In this document: positions 1-12,988 of the stretch, one piece after another | How the letters are laid out: each line of letters starts with the position of its first letter | Numbering within the stretch: the first letter of the stretch is position 1 | The notes under the pieces: generated by a model | What the model was told of the DNA's origin: nothing | Database searches by the model: none | What the model saw: only the letters and a program-made list of their open reading frames with translations | Translations under genes and position numbers: made by a program | DNA from: Oscheius dolichura | Taxonomy: Eukaryota; Nematoda; Chromadorea; Rhabditida; Rhabditidae | Assembly (NCBI GenBank): GCA_932521035.1 | Contig: OW051492.1 | Span: 8,680,001 to 8,744,000, forward strand | Reading direction: 5' to 3' | DNA: 64,000 nt

Positions 1-3000
1 GGAAGGTTTACCGATCCGTTATGGTAACCCTATATTTTGTAAAAGAGCTATATACTGTCCAGCTACTTCTGCTCATTTATGTTCCCCCTTTTCCGTTGTA
101 AATTTCATTTTGGTCCGAAATGAATCTACTGTAAACTCACTGCTCCCCCTTCTTGGGCGTGTTCCCCCTTCTTCCCCTGGCAAAGAACAAAATTTAGCTA
201 AAGCTCTGCTAAAGATCTCCGGGCTAAAAAGCCGTCCCAAAACAATGATTAGTCGGTGCTAACAGGCTCATCAGTCCGTCTGCTATTGGCTTAGGCAGTG
301 GGCAATTTGAGCCAGGGGCCAATCCTCGGCTCACACCAGAGATACCCCACCCATTGGCCAGAAAAAAACACACGAAATTAATCCAAAAACTAAAGAAGAA
401 AAACAGATTTAAGAGTGGAAGAGAAATTAAAGATTCTCAAGCTAATTGCCGTATTGGGGGGAAGCTCGTCCCAAAACCCGACACATCCCCCTCCTCCCGG
501 GGGACGCCTCAGGGGGGTCTCCTCCTCTCTGCTGGCTTCTGCTTCGAACATTTCAGATTTTAGTCATCCTAATTAAAGGAAGAAGCTTAAAAAGACGGGA
601 AGAGAGGTAGAGAGAAAAGACGGCGGCTCAATTTCAATTTCTCAGATGATCCGGCCTGAGAACACAGGAGGAATGGAGGGACTCGCCCGTGTTGACATAC
701 CTATTGTCTCTTCTCGGCTGCCCTCCCTTCCTGACTGTGTTCTCATCCCGAGGATTTGTTGTTTTTGCTTCTCTTCTCTTTTCTCTCTTTTTGACCATGA
801 ATTTTGAGTGTATATAGAAGGGAATATGAGGATGATAAAATCGTAATTTGCAGAGAGTGAGCAGCTCATTATGTTGTTCGTCAGATGGCCCTACCGATAT
901 GGCAATTGGTCTCGTCTTCTTCCCCCTTTTCAAGATTTTCGAGATGGGGATAAATAAGAGAAAAAGTTGAGGTTTTTTCGGGTATGAGAGCAATAATTAC
1001 ATAGAGATTGAGAAAAAGAGATAAAATACAGATATAGCGGATCAGGGGAGAGTCTAGCCCGCGGCGGCGCCTGGAAATGGCTGGCTATAGGTTCCAAGCC
1101 CAAATGGACTGTCTGGAAGCAAATTTTGTGCTATACAAAATACAGTAAGAATCCGCTCAGGACCTCGTACTGTAGCCCGCAGATTCAGGAACGAACGCGC
1201 GCGTTCAAGGAAGGGCAGGATGCCGAGATCTCGAGCTGCTTTAGGACTTTTAAACTAGTGATTCGAGATTTTGAAGTGGTCTACAGTACTCGGAACAGGG
1301 ATAAACAGATCCTGAACGGCTCAGGAACGTTAAAAATTCAAAAAATATAGCGAAAATAGCCCGCGAACTACGGTAGTTCCGTAGTTTATCAAGGAAATCG
1401 TTCTTTTTGCGTCTTTTTCTCCGAAATTTTATATTTTTAGTGCAGTTTAAAGTGTTCTATCCGTATTTTTGACTTTCCAAAGCCCTGTGAACGCCCCTGA
1501 TCCTTCAGAAACTATCCAAAATGTCTTTCCCCTCCTTGAGCTAAGCCTCCTAGCTTTCCTTTTTCCTCGTCTTTTAGATGAAAAATAAATCGGAGTACTG
1601 TAGGTTCTCAAAATATAGAAAAGAATAATAAGAGTTGGGATGAGAGAGAAACAAAAAGAAAGAGATATGAAGGGGGGGAAGAGGAGAGTTTGGGGCCCCC
1701 GCGCGGCTATTTACCAGTGGAGGGGAAGACGCCTTCTATTCCAAAATGAGCCGGGCCCGAGAGCAAAAGGCGATAGGCCGAAATGAGGCAATGAAGCCGA
1801 TTCATCATATAGGGCCTTTGAGAGTTGGCGAAAGAGTGGAGGAGCCCCCTAATTTCTAGCTCTCCCCCAACTATTCGAAGACTTACCAATCTTATCCGAA
1901 GAGGGCCACGTTGCCGGGTCGTGACAGGCCATATGCCCTGAAAACGAGAGAAGATATTAACTGGACGAGGGGGGGGGGGGCAAATGATTCTCTGTAAGGT
2001 CAGTGAATTCTAATAGGGAGGCGCCATAAACGGCGGGGGGAAGACAGACGCCTTTTTTGCTATAACCCCGTATGATGTCCTTGGGGTCATTAGAGTGATG
2101 ATAGGAGGCGAGGATATACGACAGGGGCCGGTACCACTTTTAAAAAACTGACATTAATTTAAACACTACGAAAGTAATGAAAAAGGCGGGAATTTCAAAA
2201 GAATCAACCGAAATGAGGGAAGACCCCAAAGTTCGCAACTTTGGCGGTCTGTTACCATCCCAAAGAAATAACCATCCTACGCAGTGAAATCACTCGACTG
2301 AGTATTAAATAAGATCAAAAAGTCGCACTTTAATTCGCCCAGATTGAATACTCAGCCAATGAGAACTGGAAGTGAGCCCCCTGTCTCCCCCTGTCTCCCC
2401 TAATCCTTCGCGACTTATTTTTAGATAAATGGACCGAGGGATGGGAGAGGTGTTAAAAGTTCGATGAGTCGTCTTACTGTAGCCCTCTTCCGTTTTAAAA
2501 TGGTTAAAATGTTTTCTAGAATAAATGGAGGATGGGCGGGAAGGAGACGGCCGTTTCCAGGAGGGAGGAATCATCCCCCCATCCCGAACAAAGACAAATG
2601 AGGACAAATGGCGTTCTGACAAAGTTCCCCTGCTCCTCCCATCCCCCGTTCTGCCTTTGGCTCATTAGTGGCAATCAAGGCTTCGGTTCGTTAAAAGAGT
2701 AGAGGAGAACGAGGAGGAGACGGGGTTCCTAGACGCGATAGACTTTGGACTGGGGCTTATAGGGGTCTGGGCCGGGTTGAGCCCCGATTTGAAGACCTAC
2801 TCGACCCGGAGAGATCTTTAGATCATATTCAGGCTTCCAGATGGAATTAGGATGGGTTTCGGAGCGAATTGTTCTTTAAAACAGGGTTCAGGCCCCACAG
2901 GATGCCGACCGGGCTCCTAGGGCGGGTCCCGGAGCGAGTCTTTTTTCATAAAGGCTCCATTTGACCCACAGTGAGCTCTAATGTTGCCCCCAGGTAAGGA

Positions 3001-3038
3001 CCCCTAGGTCCCACCACGAAACTTTTCTAAAAGCTTAC
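1..3038. other. Non-coding stretch, no gene recognised
   Basis: No exon with good splice sites and a recognisable protein was found on either strand; the short open frames look like chance. If the zfh-2-like gene continues towards lower coordinates, this is its intron: the exon ending at 3039 is followed by a good donor (GTAAGC) in phase 1, so more exons must lie to the left. Bases 1-60 resemble 63458-63515 (see findings). The stretch has several AG-rich and CT-rich tracts and a G run near 1970. Confidence 0.5.
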
Positions 3039-6000
3039 CCAAGGCGTCAGGCTTCAGTTGTGTTTCGAAGGGGCACAGTCGGCAGCGGAAGACGGGCACC
3101 GGCTGTCGTAGATTCGTCCGATGGGCGACGCCTTCACAATGGTCCCGAAGCGCTGAGCCCGTCGGCAGAATCTCCTGACACGGTCGACACAGCACTTGAA
3201 AGATGCTCTTCGCTGCTCCGAGACGACACAAAGCCGAGGCGGCGTTGGTCCCTTCACGAATGTGATTCACCTGGAAAATGGGAAGAATAAGAGCTGAGCT
3301 GGCTTATATAACGGACGGAAAAGGGAGGGGGATATTATACATCGAGCGGGGGAAAAGGCTAAACAATTGAGGTTCTCAAGCGATATGATTGTGTGAAAAC
3401 TATTAATGCTGTCGAAAATGACTATCAGAGAGGCCCGAGACAGGGAGAGACAGAGACCGCGAGGCTTTATTATCTTTCCGTCAAATGGGCATTTTTCAAC
3501 CGGAGGAGGGAGAAGGGAGGGAAGCGGAGCCTAGACACTCTTCAGATCCAAAAAACTTCGAAATTACAGTGTTTTTAGCTAGTTTAGTACAGTTTTTTGT
3601 GCTCTTTCTAATGGTACTAATTTTAGTGATGGTGCAGGTTAGTTTAAGTGATCTATTCTCGTATAAAGGAAGGAGGACTGTTCTCCAATCTGGGAATAGA
3701 GCCATCGCACTGTTTTAGTAATTTCTTTCAAGAAAACGAGGAAATTTTTGAAGTGGCCGATTACAGTATGATAAGTAGATGAATGGGATGACAACTGGCG
3801 AAAGAGAGAGAGGGGCAGATTGAAGAGTGCGAGAAACGGTGCGTATCATCGCGGCAGTCTCTTTCCTTTATATGAATAGAGTGGTGGAGGCAACCAGCCG
3901 GCCGACGACGACGACGGCGAGGCGATAGACATCCCCCCGATCAGACACGGCGGATGAGCAAATCAATTTGCAGAGCGGCGAGGGGTCCTGATTGGAAAAA
4001 TTGAAAACACCCGCCTCGCGCCAGGGGACATAATCGCATTAGCATAAAGCGATTCACTCCTCGCCCTCAGCGGGGTACAACTAGTTGGCACCCCCTCGGA
4101 ACTTTTCTGTTTAAATGAACTGAACTAGACGAGCAGAGCGAAGGGAAGGGAACCACAGACCTGGAAGGGATTCTGGGCCGAGCTACGCAGGAGACGGACC
4201 GGATCGGGCCTTCCTTTTGGCTTACTCCCCCAACTGAGCCGCTGGATCAGTCATCCGCCTTGAGCCGAGCATGACCACGAGCAGAATCTGGCTGTTATGG
4301 ATCAGCCGGGAGAAGACGGAGCGGAGGAAAAGTAACCAATTAGAGCCTAGGATGGTGGAAAAGCGGACTTGGAGCGGGATTATCCATCCCCAGAGGGAAG
4401 GGAGGAAAATCTTGATTTTTGAGATTTTACAAGACTCACGAGTCTGATCAAGCGGAATTCAACGGGCAAATCCGGGGATTTAAATATTCAAATTTCATAC
4501 TGTTGCCTTTCAAGGCCTCTTTAGCTAAAAATGTTTAGGCAAAAATCAGAAAAATCCGCCAAAAATGGGACAAAGACCTGAGTTTTGGGCCGCTTCGGGT
4601 CCCGAGACGATTGCAAGCAAATTTCAAGGGAACGGGCAGTTTGCAATCGTTGCGGGACCTGCGAACCATCTTTCTAGAACCCTGACAGTTTCTCTAAAGA
4701 GGATTGGAATACGAGCCGGGCTCTGGAAGTGACCAATGCTCAGAAATGATCGAATATGATGGTTTCAGCTAGATTTCCCGGGTTTCCTGCACCCGTACAG
4801 TCTTGGCAGCTGAAAATTTATGTTATTCAGGCTCACAAGACAATAATTTCAACTGCCGAGACCTTACTGGTGTAGAAAATCAACTCGAACCGGCGTTGAG
4901 CTCAAAAATGGAGAGATTTAGCGAATGGACTGATAATACTGTTCAAGGACGGCAAATTCTACCGCCATCTATTGAATTTTCCGAATGAATTTGGCGGTGG
5001 TGTCAATTTCCGAGTTTCGGCAATCGGCCGGCCGTGGTGTGGTGTTCTTGATCCGCTGTTGTATTGAATTGGCCCCCGTTCAATCACAATAGGAAAAGTA
5101 GAGAAAAGGAATGCGTCATTTGGGCGAAGGCCTCGACACTCTTTTCTACCGTAATGGGGGAATTAGACCCTTAAAATTAGAAGGAAAAGGGGGAGATAAT
5201 AAGCATGCAGAGGAGATGAGCGACTGTCTCTCATCTCGTAGACCATTGTGAGAGTAATTGCGACAGGCCACGCCATTCCCCCCGGCCGGCCACCGGCCAT
5301 TGCCCACCGGAGAAGCAAAAACTCTTCTTCTCTTCGTCTCCCCAGTCTCTACCGGGTCGCTCTATTGTCTTCCACGGATACCAAGAAAAAAAGGGAGAGA
5401 GATGGTAATTCTAACGGGTGTTAATGGCTATTTTTGGCCATTAAAATTCCATTTCACGGGGAAAAATTAGAAGAAAAGGGCGGGAAGCTGGTAGTCTCAG
5501 AAGTAAGCGCGCCCCATTGACAATTTACATTTTTGCCTGGTTCAGAGGGGAAAATAGCCTCGGTCAGGGTCAGATAGGACTACTTTTATTCTCTACAGTC
5601 TTTTTTCCTGCCTAGGAACCGTTTTTCCAAAAAAGGACAAGTAAGCGCGCCCCAGTGCTAATTCCTTCCATTTGCGGGGTTGAAGCCTGAAAAGTGGGAA
5701 GTTTAGGCGTCAAATATGGCTAATTAGCCCTTTAAAAAGTCCGGCTACCGTCTCCCAGTGGTAGAATCGTCCCCGTTCCACTGTGTGCTCTCCCCCGGCG
5801 GTCCCACGGTAGCAACCCATTGTTTTGATACAGTGATCATTAGCCCATTCGCGGTGTTGCTGATTAGTGCACGAGACTGATGGGCGGAGTCGGCAAATAA
5901 CGACGACGCGTCTCCCGTCTCCCCCCGGTCTTTACTAATGAGCGGAAGAGCTAAAGAAGGTAGCACCCTCCCTATGACCTTAGATGGCGGGACCCAGGGC

Positions 6001-9000
6001 GTCCCAATTGAGGAGGCCGAATTTTATTGGCATAGCAGTTTCTCAGCCATTGTCTTTGTGACCTCGGACGGGGGCTAGAGGCTGCCTGGCTACCGACCCT
6101 CAATCCCCCATCGAGAGGCGACTTAGATGACTTGATGAGAGGGGAATTAATTGCATAATGAGCCGACCAGCGGGCCCGGTTCGGCAGAGATCGTAAAAGA
6201 AGGAAAGAGGGAAGGAAATTACTGGAGAAAATGAAGGACTTGACTACTAAAATAGAAAAAAAAGTTGCACCGATAGGGCAGAGGATAAGCGCGCGACTGT
6301 CGCGAAATCGACTGCAGGTTCGATTCCCGCGGATTCCCTATCCATTTTTGCTTTTATTTCCCGGTCTTTTGATACCGTATTTTTGCTTTTTCCGTCCTAA
6401 AACTGGTAAGAAAATGTTCACACCTATAAAGTAAACGAATGAATGAAGGCAAAGTCGAGCAAACACAGGAGAGATGGGGGATAATGACCGCGGAAACGTT
6501 TCCGATCAAATACCGCACACTTGAAAGAGAGCGGAGGGAGAAGGCGAAGGAGAATTCGTGTCCCGCTCCCTCTGTATGCTAATGAGGTGATTACAGGCGA
6601 CAAAAGACGACAAACGAGAGACAAGTTCAAGGCAAGGAATAGTACGAGGTGGGGAGGGAGGGAGGATGATTAATTCCCCTCCTTCTTGGGGGGAAAGGGA
6701 TACAGTAAGAGCGAGGAGCCCGTGGTTCTTATCCCTTTCCCGTGCAAAACATGCAAAACATCCAAGCTGTGATAAGCCCCTTTCCCCCAGCCACCATTCC
6801 TTTTTCTTGAAAAGGTTCCGGCATTATGCCCAAGGAAACGGTCATCTGTATTTCCATAACGGGAAGGAATTAATCAACAGAAACTTTCTTCTTGAATGTA
6901 AAGAAGAAAAATATGGTCCTGAACGGGGAAGAAAGAGAGTTTTGCAACCATATACCGCGCGCTTTTGAGATTTTGCAGCCGGTAAACACGAAAGCAACAA
7001 ATAAGGTCAACATGACTGGGAAAATAAGAAAAAAACATGGAAGACGAGCGAGCGTACAGCCGGAAAAAACCCAAGCAACAATTCGAGCGGTTTACCCTGA
7101 TAGAAAATAGGTTTTCATTGAAAGAAGCTTGTTTCCAACCTCGGGGGGTTTTTTTTCCAGTGAAGACCATTTGGGAACATAACGATCAAAAGTTGCCTGA
7201 TTCTCAAATTGAATTTAAAATTCAGGCGCTTTTGTTCGCTAAATTGCCAAATGGTCCCGTAACGGAACCCACAACGTTGGAAACGGACTACATTTGTAAA
7301 TGGTGAATAATTAGCCAGGGTTACGGTAATCAGGATAAAATCAAGTCAGAGAGGAGAAGAGAAGCATCCTGCTCTTCATGTGCCTCTGAAGACAATAGCT
7401 ATAAAATTGCAGTAATATTAGCAATAGCAAATGAGAATAGATAAAGCGTGAAATAGGAGAGAAGGTTCAAGAAGACCCCGCCGCAGGGTCTCCCCCAGCG
7501 ACAAGAGACTGACAAAAGTATTAGGAATTTATATGGAATCTGTGAAATCGTCCGATCGTCTGACTACTTATCCCCATTTTATTGTCTCGGCTGATCACAT
7601 TCCATTTTAAGCGGTTGAGTTATGAAAGGGAGGGAGACAGTCTGACTGACTCCCCATCGCTCTTTTGGACTTGATTGTTTCGTAAAGATGAATGTACACA
7701 AATTAGACCTTGAGGCTTTAAATATTCGAATCCTCCGCTTAAAAAAAGATGACTTGTGAAATATTGCGAGAAAGGGAGAACAGAGCAGATCAAGCCGAAC
7801 TACTTGTATTACTGTGGGTGGAGGGGGAGGAGCTGCTTAACGGGAGAATGAGCCGGGTAGGATGGGGAGAGAGCCGATTAGGAGGCCAGAAAAAACATGG
7901 AAGCACAGCTGATAACCGGGAGAAGGGGCAGGGAGCTTCTGGGAATAGAAAAGACCAAAAAAATAGACCGGACATTAAGAAATTTGGTTGGGAAGCGGAG
8001 GTAGGGAAGATACAATTCGGCGCCCCTCAAACATCCGGATTTGTTTTCCACAGGATTACGGTAATTAAGCTAATTGAGTATTTAATAAAGTACGCAGTCA
8101 ATTAATTTAATGCGGGAAAACTGATGTTTGCCATCTGTGGCGGACGGTACCAGTCATAAAACGGGAATGTGTGGAACTATTAGAGGGGAGAATTTGAACC
8201 TGTCGGCGAGATTCCTGGCTGAGTATTAAACGGGCTACGCAGTCAATTTTTTTTTTTCGGAGGCGACCCTTTGAGGGCCACGGCATGGTAAATAGTCAAC
8301 TGTGTTGCGATCTCCTCTTCACTTCCTTATCCTCTAAGTCAAAAGGTCAAATCTCCCCCGGGTTGCCTCTTGCCCCCTCTTTTTCAAGGTCTACCCCCTG
8401 CCCCCTCCACCTTTTCTGAGGGTATAAGAAGATTACGGTCACCGCCGAGGCGAGAGACGGTTAAAAGAATCAGAGCCCCTCGAGAGAGAGAGAGAGAGGA
8501 GGAAGGCCAACTAGGGGGGACTGTTAATACGGGGAGGGCGTCGGTCCGATCCATGACAATGAGGAGAGATGGCTGGCGCTAAGAAAGTTTGCACAAGACA
8601 AACATCCACCAAATATGGGGGGAGCATGGGTCGGCCAGGGGGGCATGATGGCCGTGTGTTTGTGAAGTACAGGGGTTGATTGGGGCGATCAATCAGGGGA
8701 TCTCTTTAAATTCAAATTCATTTTAACACCATTTTTTCCGTTTTTAATGATGAAATACTAACGGAGGACTGTGATCAGCACCACGCCTATTAACTCGTCG
8801 ATTGATTCGACAAGCTCAATTATATCCACCCGCGCCTCGTCCCCTCGGTAAATGCAGAGAGAGAGAGAGAGAGAGTACAGTTAATTACGAAATATATTAT
8901 AATCACGAGGTGGCCATTATCATCCGGATCTGGCCCCCGAGTCGCAAACATGATGCCGCCGCCGCTGCCAAAGTCAATCGCCCGTGCGGAACGCCACCAG

Positions 9001-12000
9001 GCCCTGTTCGCCCCGGGAGAGGAGGGACTGTACTTTTTGGCACATTTTCAAATTCGCGGGATTAATAGTGGCATAGTGTTTGTTGTTAATAAACTACTAA
9101 TGGGTAGCAAAAATCCGTCCAGGGCTAGGAGAAGCAGAGGAATGACCGCGCGGCGGGCAGTCAGTGAACTGTCGACCCAATTAGCATCTCATTTGAAATG
9201 CCGCTAATCGTCTATTTACTTAACAAACAGACAGAAGCGGAAGATGTGCCCAGTTTAAGAGGGGATTTAATCCGCGGGTCAGTGAACATCGGATCAGCTG
9301 CTACTGCAAGATTTTGTTGCGCAAAAAGAACAATAAGGAAAGAAGCCGCGAGTGACTGTTCTGTTTTTCTTGAGGGGATCGGAAAGTTAGCAACACGCGA
9401 AGAGGATTGCACCCGGGTAGGAGGAGGAGGAAATAATCAGCTGAGCGGGCTAGTAAGCGAGAATTTACATAAATATCGGGGGTTCTTGAGCTTTAGGCCC
9501 GTTCAAAGCAGATCAAAGCCAAGATTCCTGGCTGAAGCCATAAAACAATGCACGGGACCGTCCCAGACAATTGAAACCCAGTTTGGGTCACTTATTAAAA
9601 AAGTAGGAAGATTCAAGGCGGCGAGATCTCCATGCTCTTTTGCTGCCGAGACTTTACGGGTGCAGGGACAACCATCAAAGACTCAAGATTCCAATTTTCT
9701 ACTGTATTATAGCGCAAATTGTGATAAATTGAAGAATATTCTTATCAAAAGGGTGGCTACCGTAATTCCCTCTTCCAGTTTTCTTCCTGCCCCAAAGATA
9801 ACCCCCTCTGTTTACAGTACTGTCCGTCGAAACGAGCCCCAATTTAGAAAGATACGATTCGCTCCCCCGGTCCCCTCGCCTATCATTCCCCTTCAACTAC
9901 GATCATCAGAATGAATAAGATTAGTCATCTGTCATCACATTTCGAGGGAATTATTTGACTAGGCCGAAGAGAGGGGGGATGAATGATATCGTAGTCATTT
10001 CCCCACAGGTTTCTGTCGAAAAGCCCTGAATAGGCGACGAAAGTAAACAATAATGAAGGAGGGGGGAATCAGACTCTTTTTTCCCCCTTCTCTCTCTCTC
10101 TGCCTTCTCCCCCTTTTCTCCCGACCCTGTGAAATGTTTTCGCGCACACGATGCGGCTATTAATTCGCGCCAACGAGCCGGCTCTGAATCAGCACACAGC
10201 CATCATCACACAGACAACACGATTCACGAGACAGACCGACAGAGAGACGGGAGAGAGGCCTTATCGGGACAGATGACTGTACAGATTATACAGAGGAGCG
10301 AGATTATAACGAGGAACACACAGCAAGGGGGCTAAATAGAAGGCCCGGCACTCGATAGTCCGATCCTCCGCACCCGTAAAGTCTCGGCAGGACAAAGGCA
10401 TAAAGGCATCACAGTTTTATAGCTGTTTTGAATAAAGATGAACCTGCTGCCGAGACTTTACGGGTGCAGGTGATCTGATTATCAATGACGGATCCAATAG
10501 AGAAGCTCAAGGGAGAATGAGGGGCATTTCTGGATCCAAGGGGTTCATTTTTTTCGCCCAGAAGATGAAAGTGTTTACTTCAAGACTGAGTATCAAACGT
10601 AATTTGTCTGCGTACCAGTTTTTTTTTTTCAGAAACGGACCTTTTTGGGTCGAAATTCGAACTCCTGGATGTTTGGCGCTCTCTATTGAATTTAAAAAGC
10701 TTTCCTACGAAAAATTGACTTCATTTCAAGGTCGAAGAGTGAAGTCATAAGGTGTGAAACGGTTTTAATCCAATTGAAAAGCGCAGCTGGGAAAGAACCT
10801 GTTATACAGAGCTTCTAGCCCCCACTGGGGAGAAGAAAAAAGACTAAAGGACTGGTTACAGTAATCTATTCATTCCTGCTAATGGAAAATGCCTACTTCT
10901 CTCCCATTTCTTCCTGTCAAAAAACTCGGACGAAAACCCCAATTACGCGGGCTGACAGAAAGAAACTGTGAAAGGCGAGAAAAGAACCCCGGCACATTGC
11001 GGTAATAGGCAATGAGTTAGGCTTATTGTCCGGGGGACAGCGGGTGTGTGTGTCCTGTTTCTCAGGCCTGGCTGAGTCAGCCCTGACCGCTACGGGGGTA
11101 ACAGAATGGCCCTCGATACCTAAAATACAAGATGGGAACAGAGGCGGGGAACTTCTGGCCCGATTTTATAGTCATTTTCGACAGTTTGACGCCGATTTCA
11201 GGGGTACAGTAACCAAAAAGAGGGAAATCGTTTCAGGACCCAGTAGAGAATAGAAAAACTCACCAGCTGTACCCTCTGCAGATGTTTGTCCGTCCGGGTA
11301 TGAAGCTGGAAGTTGGCCTTGAGGTTCGTATGGTAGGGGCACAAATGGCAGCGGAAGATTCCCCCAGCGAAAGAGACATCCGACGAGGAGGGACGCGACC
11401 GATCCTAAACTACCGTATCCTCTTATATTTTTATTGAGGGGACCTTTTCAGCATGACCTATCATCTCCTGGAGGGAATCACAACTGAAACAACCGCAAAC
11501 CAAGCAGACAAACGCCGTTTCTCCCTCCTGGACGGGACTTCTTGTCGTACGCTGACAACCCAAGCTGGCTGGAAAGATTTGGATTACTGTATATATCTAT
11601 ATGGACGTTGTCTTCTTCATTTTTTGATCTAGTGCACAATCGATCAGGGTTACAGTAATCCCCTAGGGATTTCCAAGGGTTTTATAAGGTTTCCCGGGCC
11701 AAGCGCCTTGTTGTCTCCTGATCAAGTCATACTGCTCTGGATTATGTTATAATCCCCACCAAAATTCAAAAAACTGATATTTTCTGTGAATTTAAAGGAG
11801 GACAAAATGTGTACGGTAACTGTACGAGAATCTTGTTGACCAGCTTACCTATACTATTTGGCAGTTCCTGCATAGCGTGGAGATGTTTATCGCTCTGCAT
11901 GTGTATGCTCAGGTTTCCCTTCGTCGTCGTACTGTATCTTTAAAATATTCCCATTTATCCCCATTATTTTAAGACTATCGTACCTGCATAATTCACAGCG

Positions 12001-12988
12001 ATATGGCTTATATCCACAGGAATAGGTCTCGCCGCGGGAGAGCTTCGGATGTGGCCGATTCTCGACGCAGTAGAGGCACTTCACTTCATTTTCCGAATGT
12101 TTCTCTTTCATATGAATTTCCAGCGTCTCTTGGTATTTATAGTGCCAGTTACATTTGGGACATTTTAAAGTTTTGGAAGAGTTTCTGAAAAATGTGATTT
12201 TATGGGGAAGGAGGGGGATTGTTTACCGTAAAGCAGCTACAGAGAAGTCACTAAAGGAATAGTCGGGAGGGATACCGAAGGCACTCACTTCTACACCTGA
12301 AATTGGATAAATATGATTAAAAACTGTACCAAAAGATTGATAAACTGCTCAGATTACAGAAAGCTACAGTATGATAAACAGGAAATGAACATTTTCGTGT
12401 TTTAATCAGCCGCCTACTGGTTTTTGTGATGGCAACGGCATTTTGAACGCGCTTTGTTTTTTCTATTCTCTTTTGAAGGCTTGGAAATATACTAGAGTGA
12501 ACCCCGTGTCTAAGTATAAGAAGACGCAAAGATCTCTCTAAATTCTCATGGAAAACCGTATCAAATCCACTCCAGCTCTCGAAAACAAGCTCAATAGACG
12601 GTTTTTTACGTTTCCCTTATTTGAAACTACGGTGCCGTACTACTATTGGATCGGTTCAAGACCCATAAAAACTATCTAAACCGGAGCCAGAGTTGATCTT
12701 CTTTGCCACGACTACTCTAAAGTCTTGGCCACCCAAGGCACCTATCCTCCGCCCTAATGGTATCCAATGGATCTCCTGGGAGTATCCCAAAGAAGTCTAG
12801 GTACCACAGGAGCACAAATGAAGTTTTTGGTAGCTTTTTACCACCTAAAATCAACTCCAGGAGCCAACTGGAAGCCCCGAATGTTCCCCGATTCGTACCT
12901 GATGCAAAGCTTTCAATCAGATCATTAGAAGTCCCGGCGGCAGCCGCTGCCGACAGGAGCCTTTCCATTTGAGCTTTAGGTGACTCGG
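3039..12988 (-). CDS. zfh-2: ZFHX/zfh-2-type zinc-finger homeobox transcription factor, internal exons only
   Basis: Five exons on the minus strand, in transcript order: 12988-12899 (less certain), 12184-11984, 11937-11849, 11404-11264, 3270-3039. Exon 12184-11984 holds a C2H2 finger reading [18 protein letters not shown], then KPYRCELC. With a phase-2 junction this continues in the next exon as [19 protein letters not shown], the hallmark finger of ZFHX3/ZFHX4/zfh-2. Exon 11404-11264 has [19 protein letters not shown] followed by [10 protein letters not shown]; the 3270 exon continues with VNHIREG and a degenerate finger (C..C, H, H), then [13 protein letters not shown]. This order of fingers is the family's own, so identity is strong. 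The family acts as large nuclear DNA-binding regulators in neurons and gut. The homeodomains are not in the window. The junction 12899 to 12184 and the junction 11849 (phase 1) to 11404 (phase 0) do not match in phase, so at least one small exon is missing from each. Confidence 0.85.
4787..4875. repeat. Diverged copy of the CTCGGCA palindromic repeat
   Basis: Starts with TGCACCCGTACAGTCTTGGCAG and ends with the inverted partner TGCCGAGACCTTACTGGTG. The interior is shorter and differs from the standard copies. It lies in the large zfh-2-like intron. Confidence 0.6.
6272..6343 (+). pseudogene. tRNA-derived sequence, probably a tRNA pseudogene
   Basis: A perfect internal-promoter B box (GGTTCGATTCC, 6318-6328) follows an A-box-like stretch with GAGGATAAGCGC about 33 bp upstream. 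The ACTGCAGGTTCGA context is like arginine tRNAs. In the standard fold the acceptor arm does not pair and the T stem has an A-C mismatch. An alternative pairing (GATAGGG with CCCTATC) closes the ends but misplaces the T arm. So it looks tRNA-derived but probably not functional. Confidence 0.4.
9642..9668. repeat. Half copy of the CTCGGCA repeat
   Basis: TGCCGAGACTTTACGGGTGCAGG without a facing partner: a single terminal arm. Confidence 0.55.
10353..10480. repeat. Full copy of the CTCGGCA inverted-repeat element
   Basis: The left arm reads CGATAGTCCGATCC then GCACCCGTAAAGTCTCGGCAG. The right arm is the inverse, TGCCGAGACTTTACGGGTGCAGG, ending in a TGATCTGAT version of the end. About 128 bp, non-coding and MITE-like. 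Confidence 0.75.
12899..12988 (-). CDS. Candidate upstream exon of the zfh-2-like gene
   Basis: On the minus strand, acceptor ACATTTCAG precedes 12988 and donor CAG|GTACG follows 12899. The 90-nt exon is open in one phase and encodes [18 protein letters not shown] followed by a short acidic/hydrophobic segment. It is compact, has good splice signals and lies about 700 bp 5' of the first clear zinc-finger exon on the same strand, so it is most likely part of the same gene. It ends in phase 1, while the exon at 12184 needs phase 2, so an intermediate exon must exist if both belong together. I did not find it with confidence. Confidence 0.45.

Larger units (their letters stand above)
3271..11263 (-). 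other. About 8 kb intron of the zfh-2-like gene
   Basis: The donor CTG|GTGAGT (11264/11263) and acceptor TTTTCCAG (before 3270) join two phase-0 exons whose products read continuously as [17 protein letters not shown], as in other ZFHX proteins. So the 8 kb between them should be spliced out. It contains CTCGGCA-family repeat copies (4787-4875, 9642-9668, 10353-10480), a tRNA-like relic (6272-6343), two GTAAGCGCGCCCCA motifs (5503 and 5641), AG microsatellites near 8485 and 8855, and TTACTGTA-type palindromes. A 238-codon open frame at 9198-9914 runs through a repeat copy and is not accepted as a gene. Confidence 0.7.

Noticed and set aside
9198-9914. 238-codon open frame on the plus strand
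   Set aside because: Longest frame in the first half, but it runs through a CTCGGCA repeat arm (giving AETLRVQG), has no domain, signal peptide or splice context, and lies in the zfh-2-like intron.
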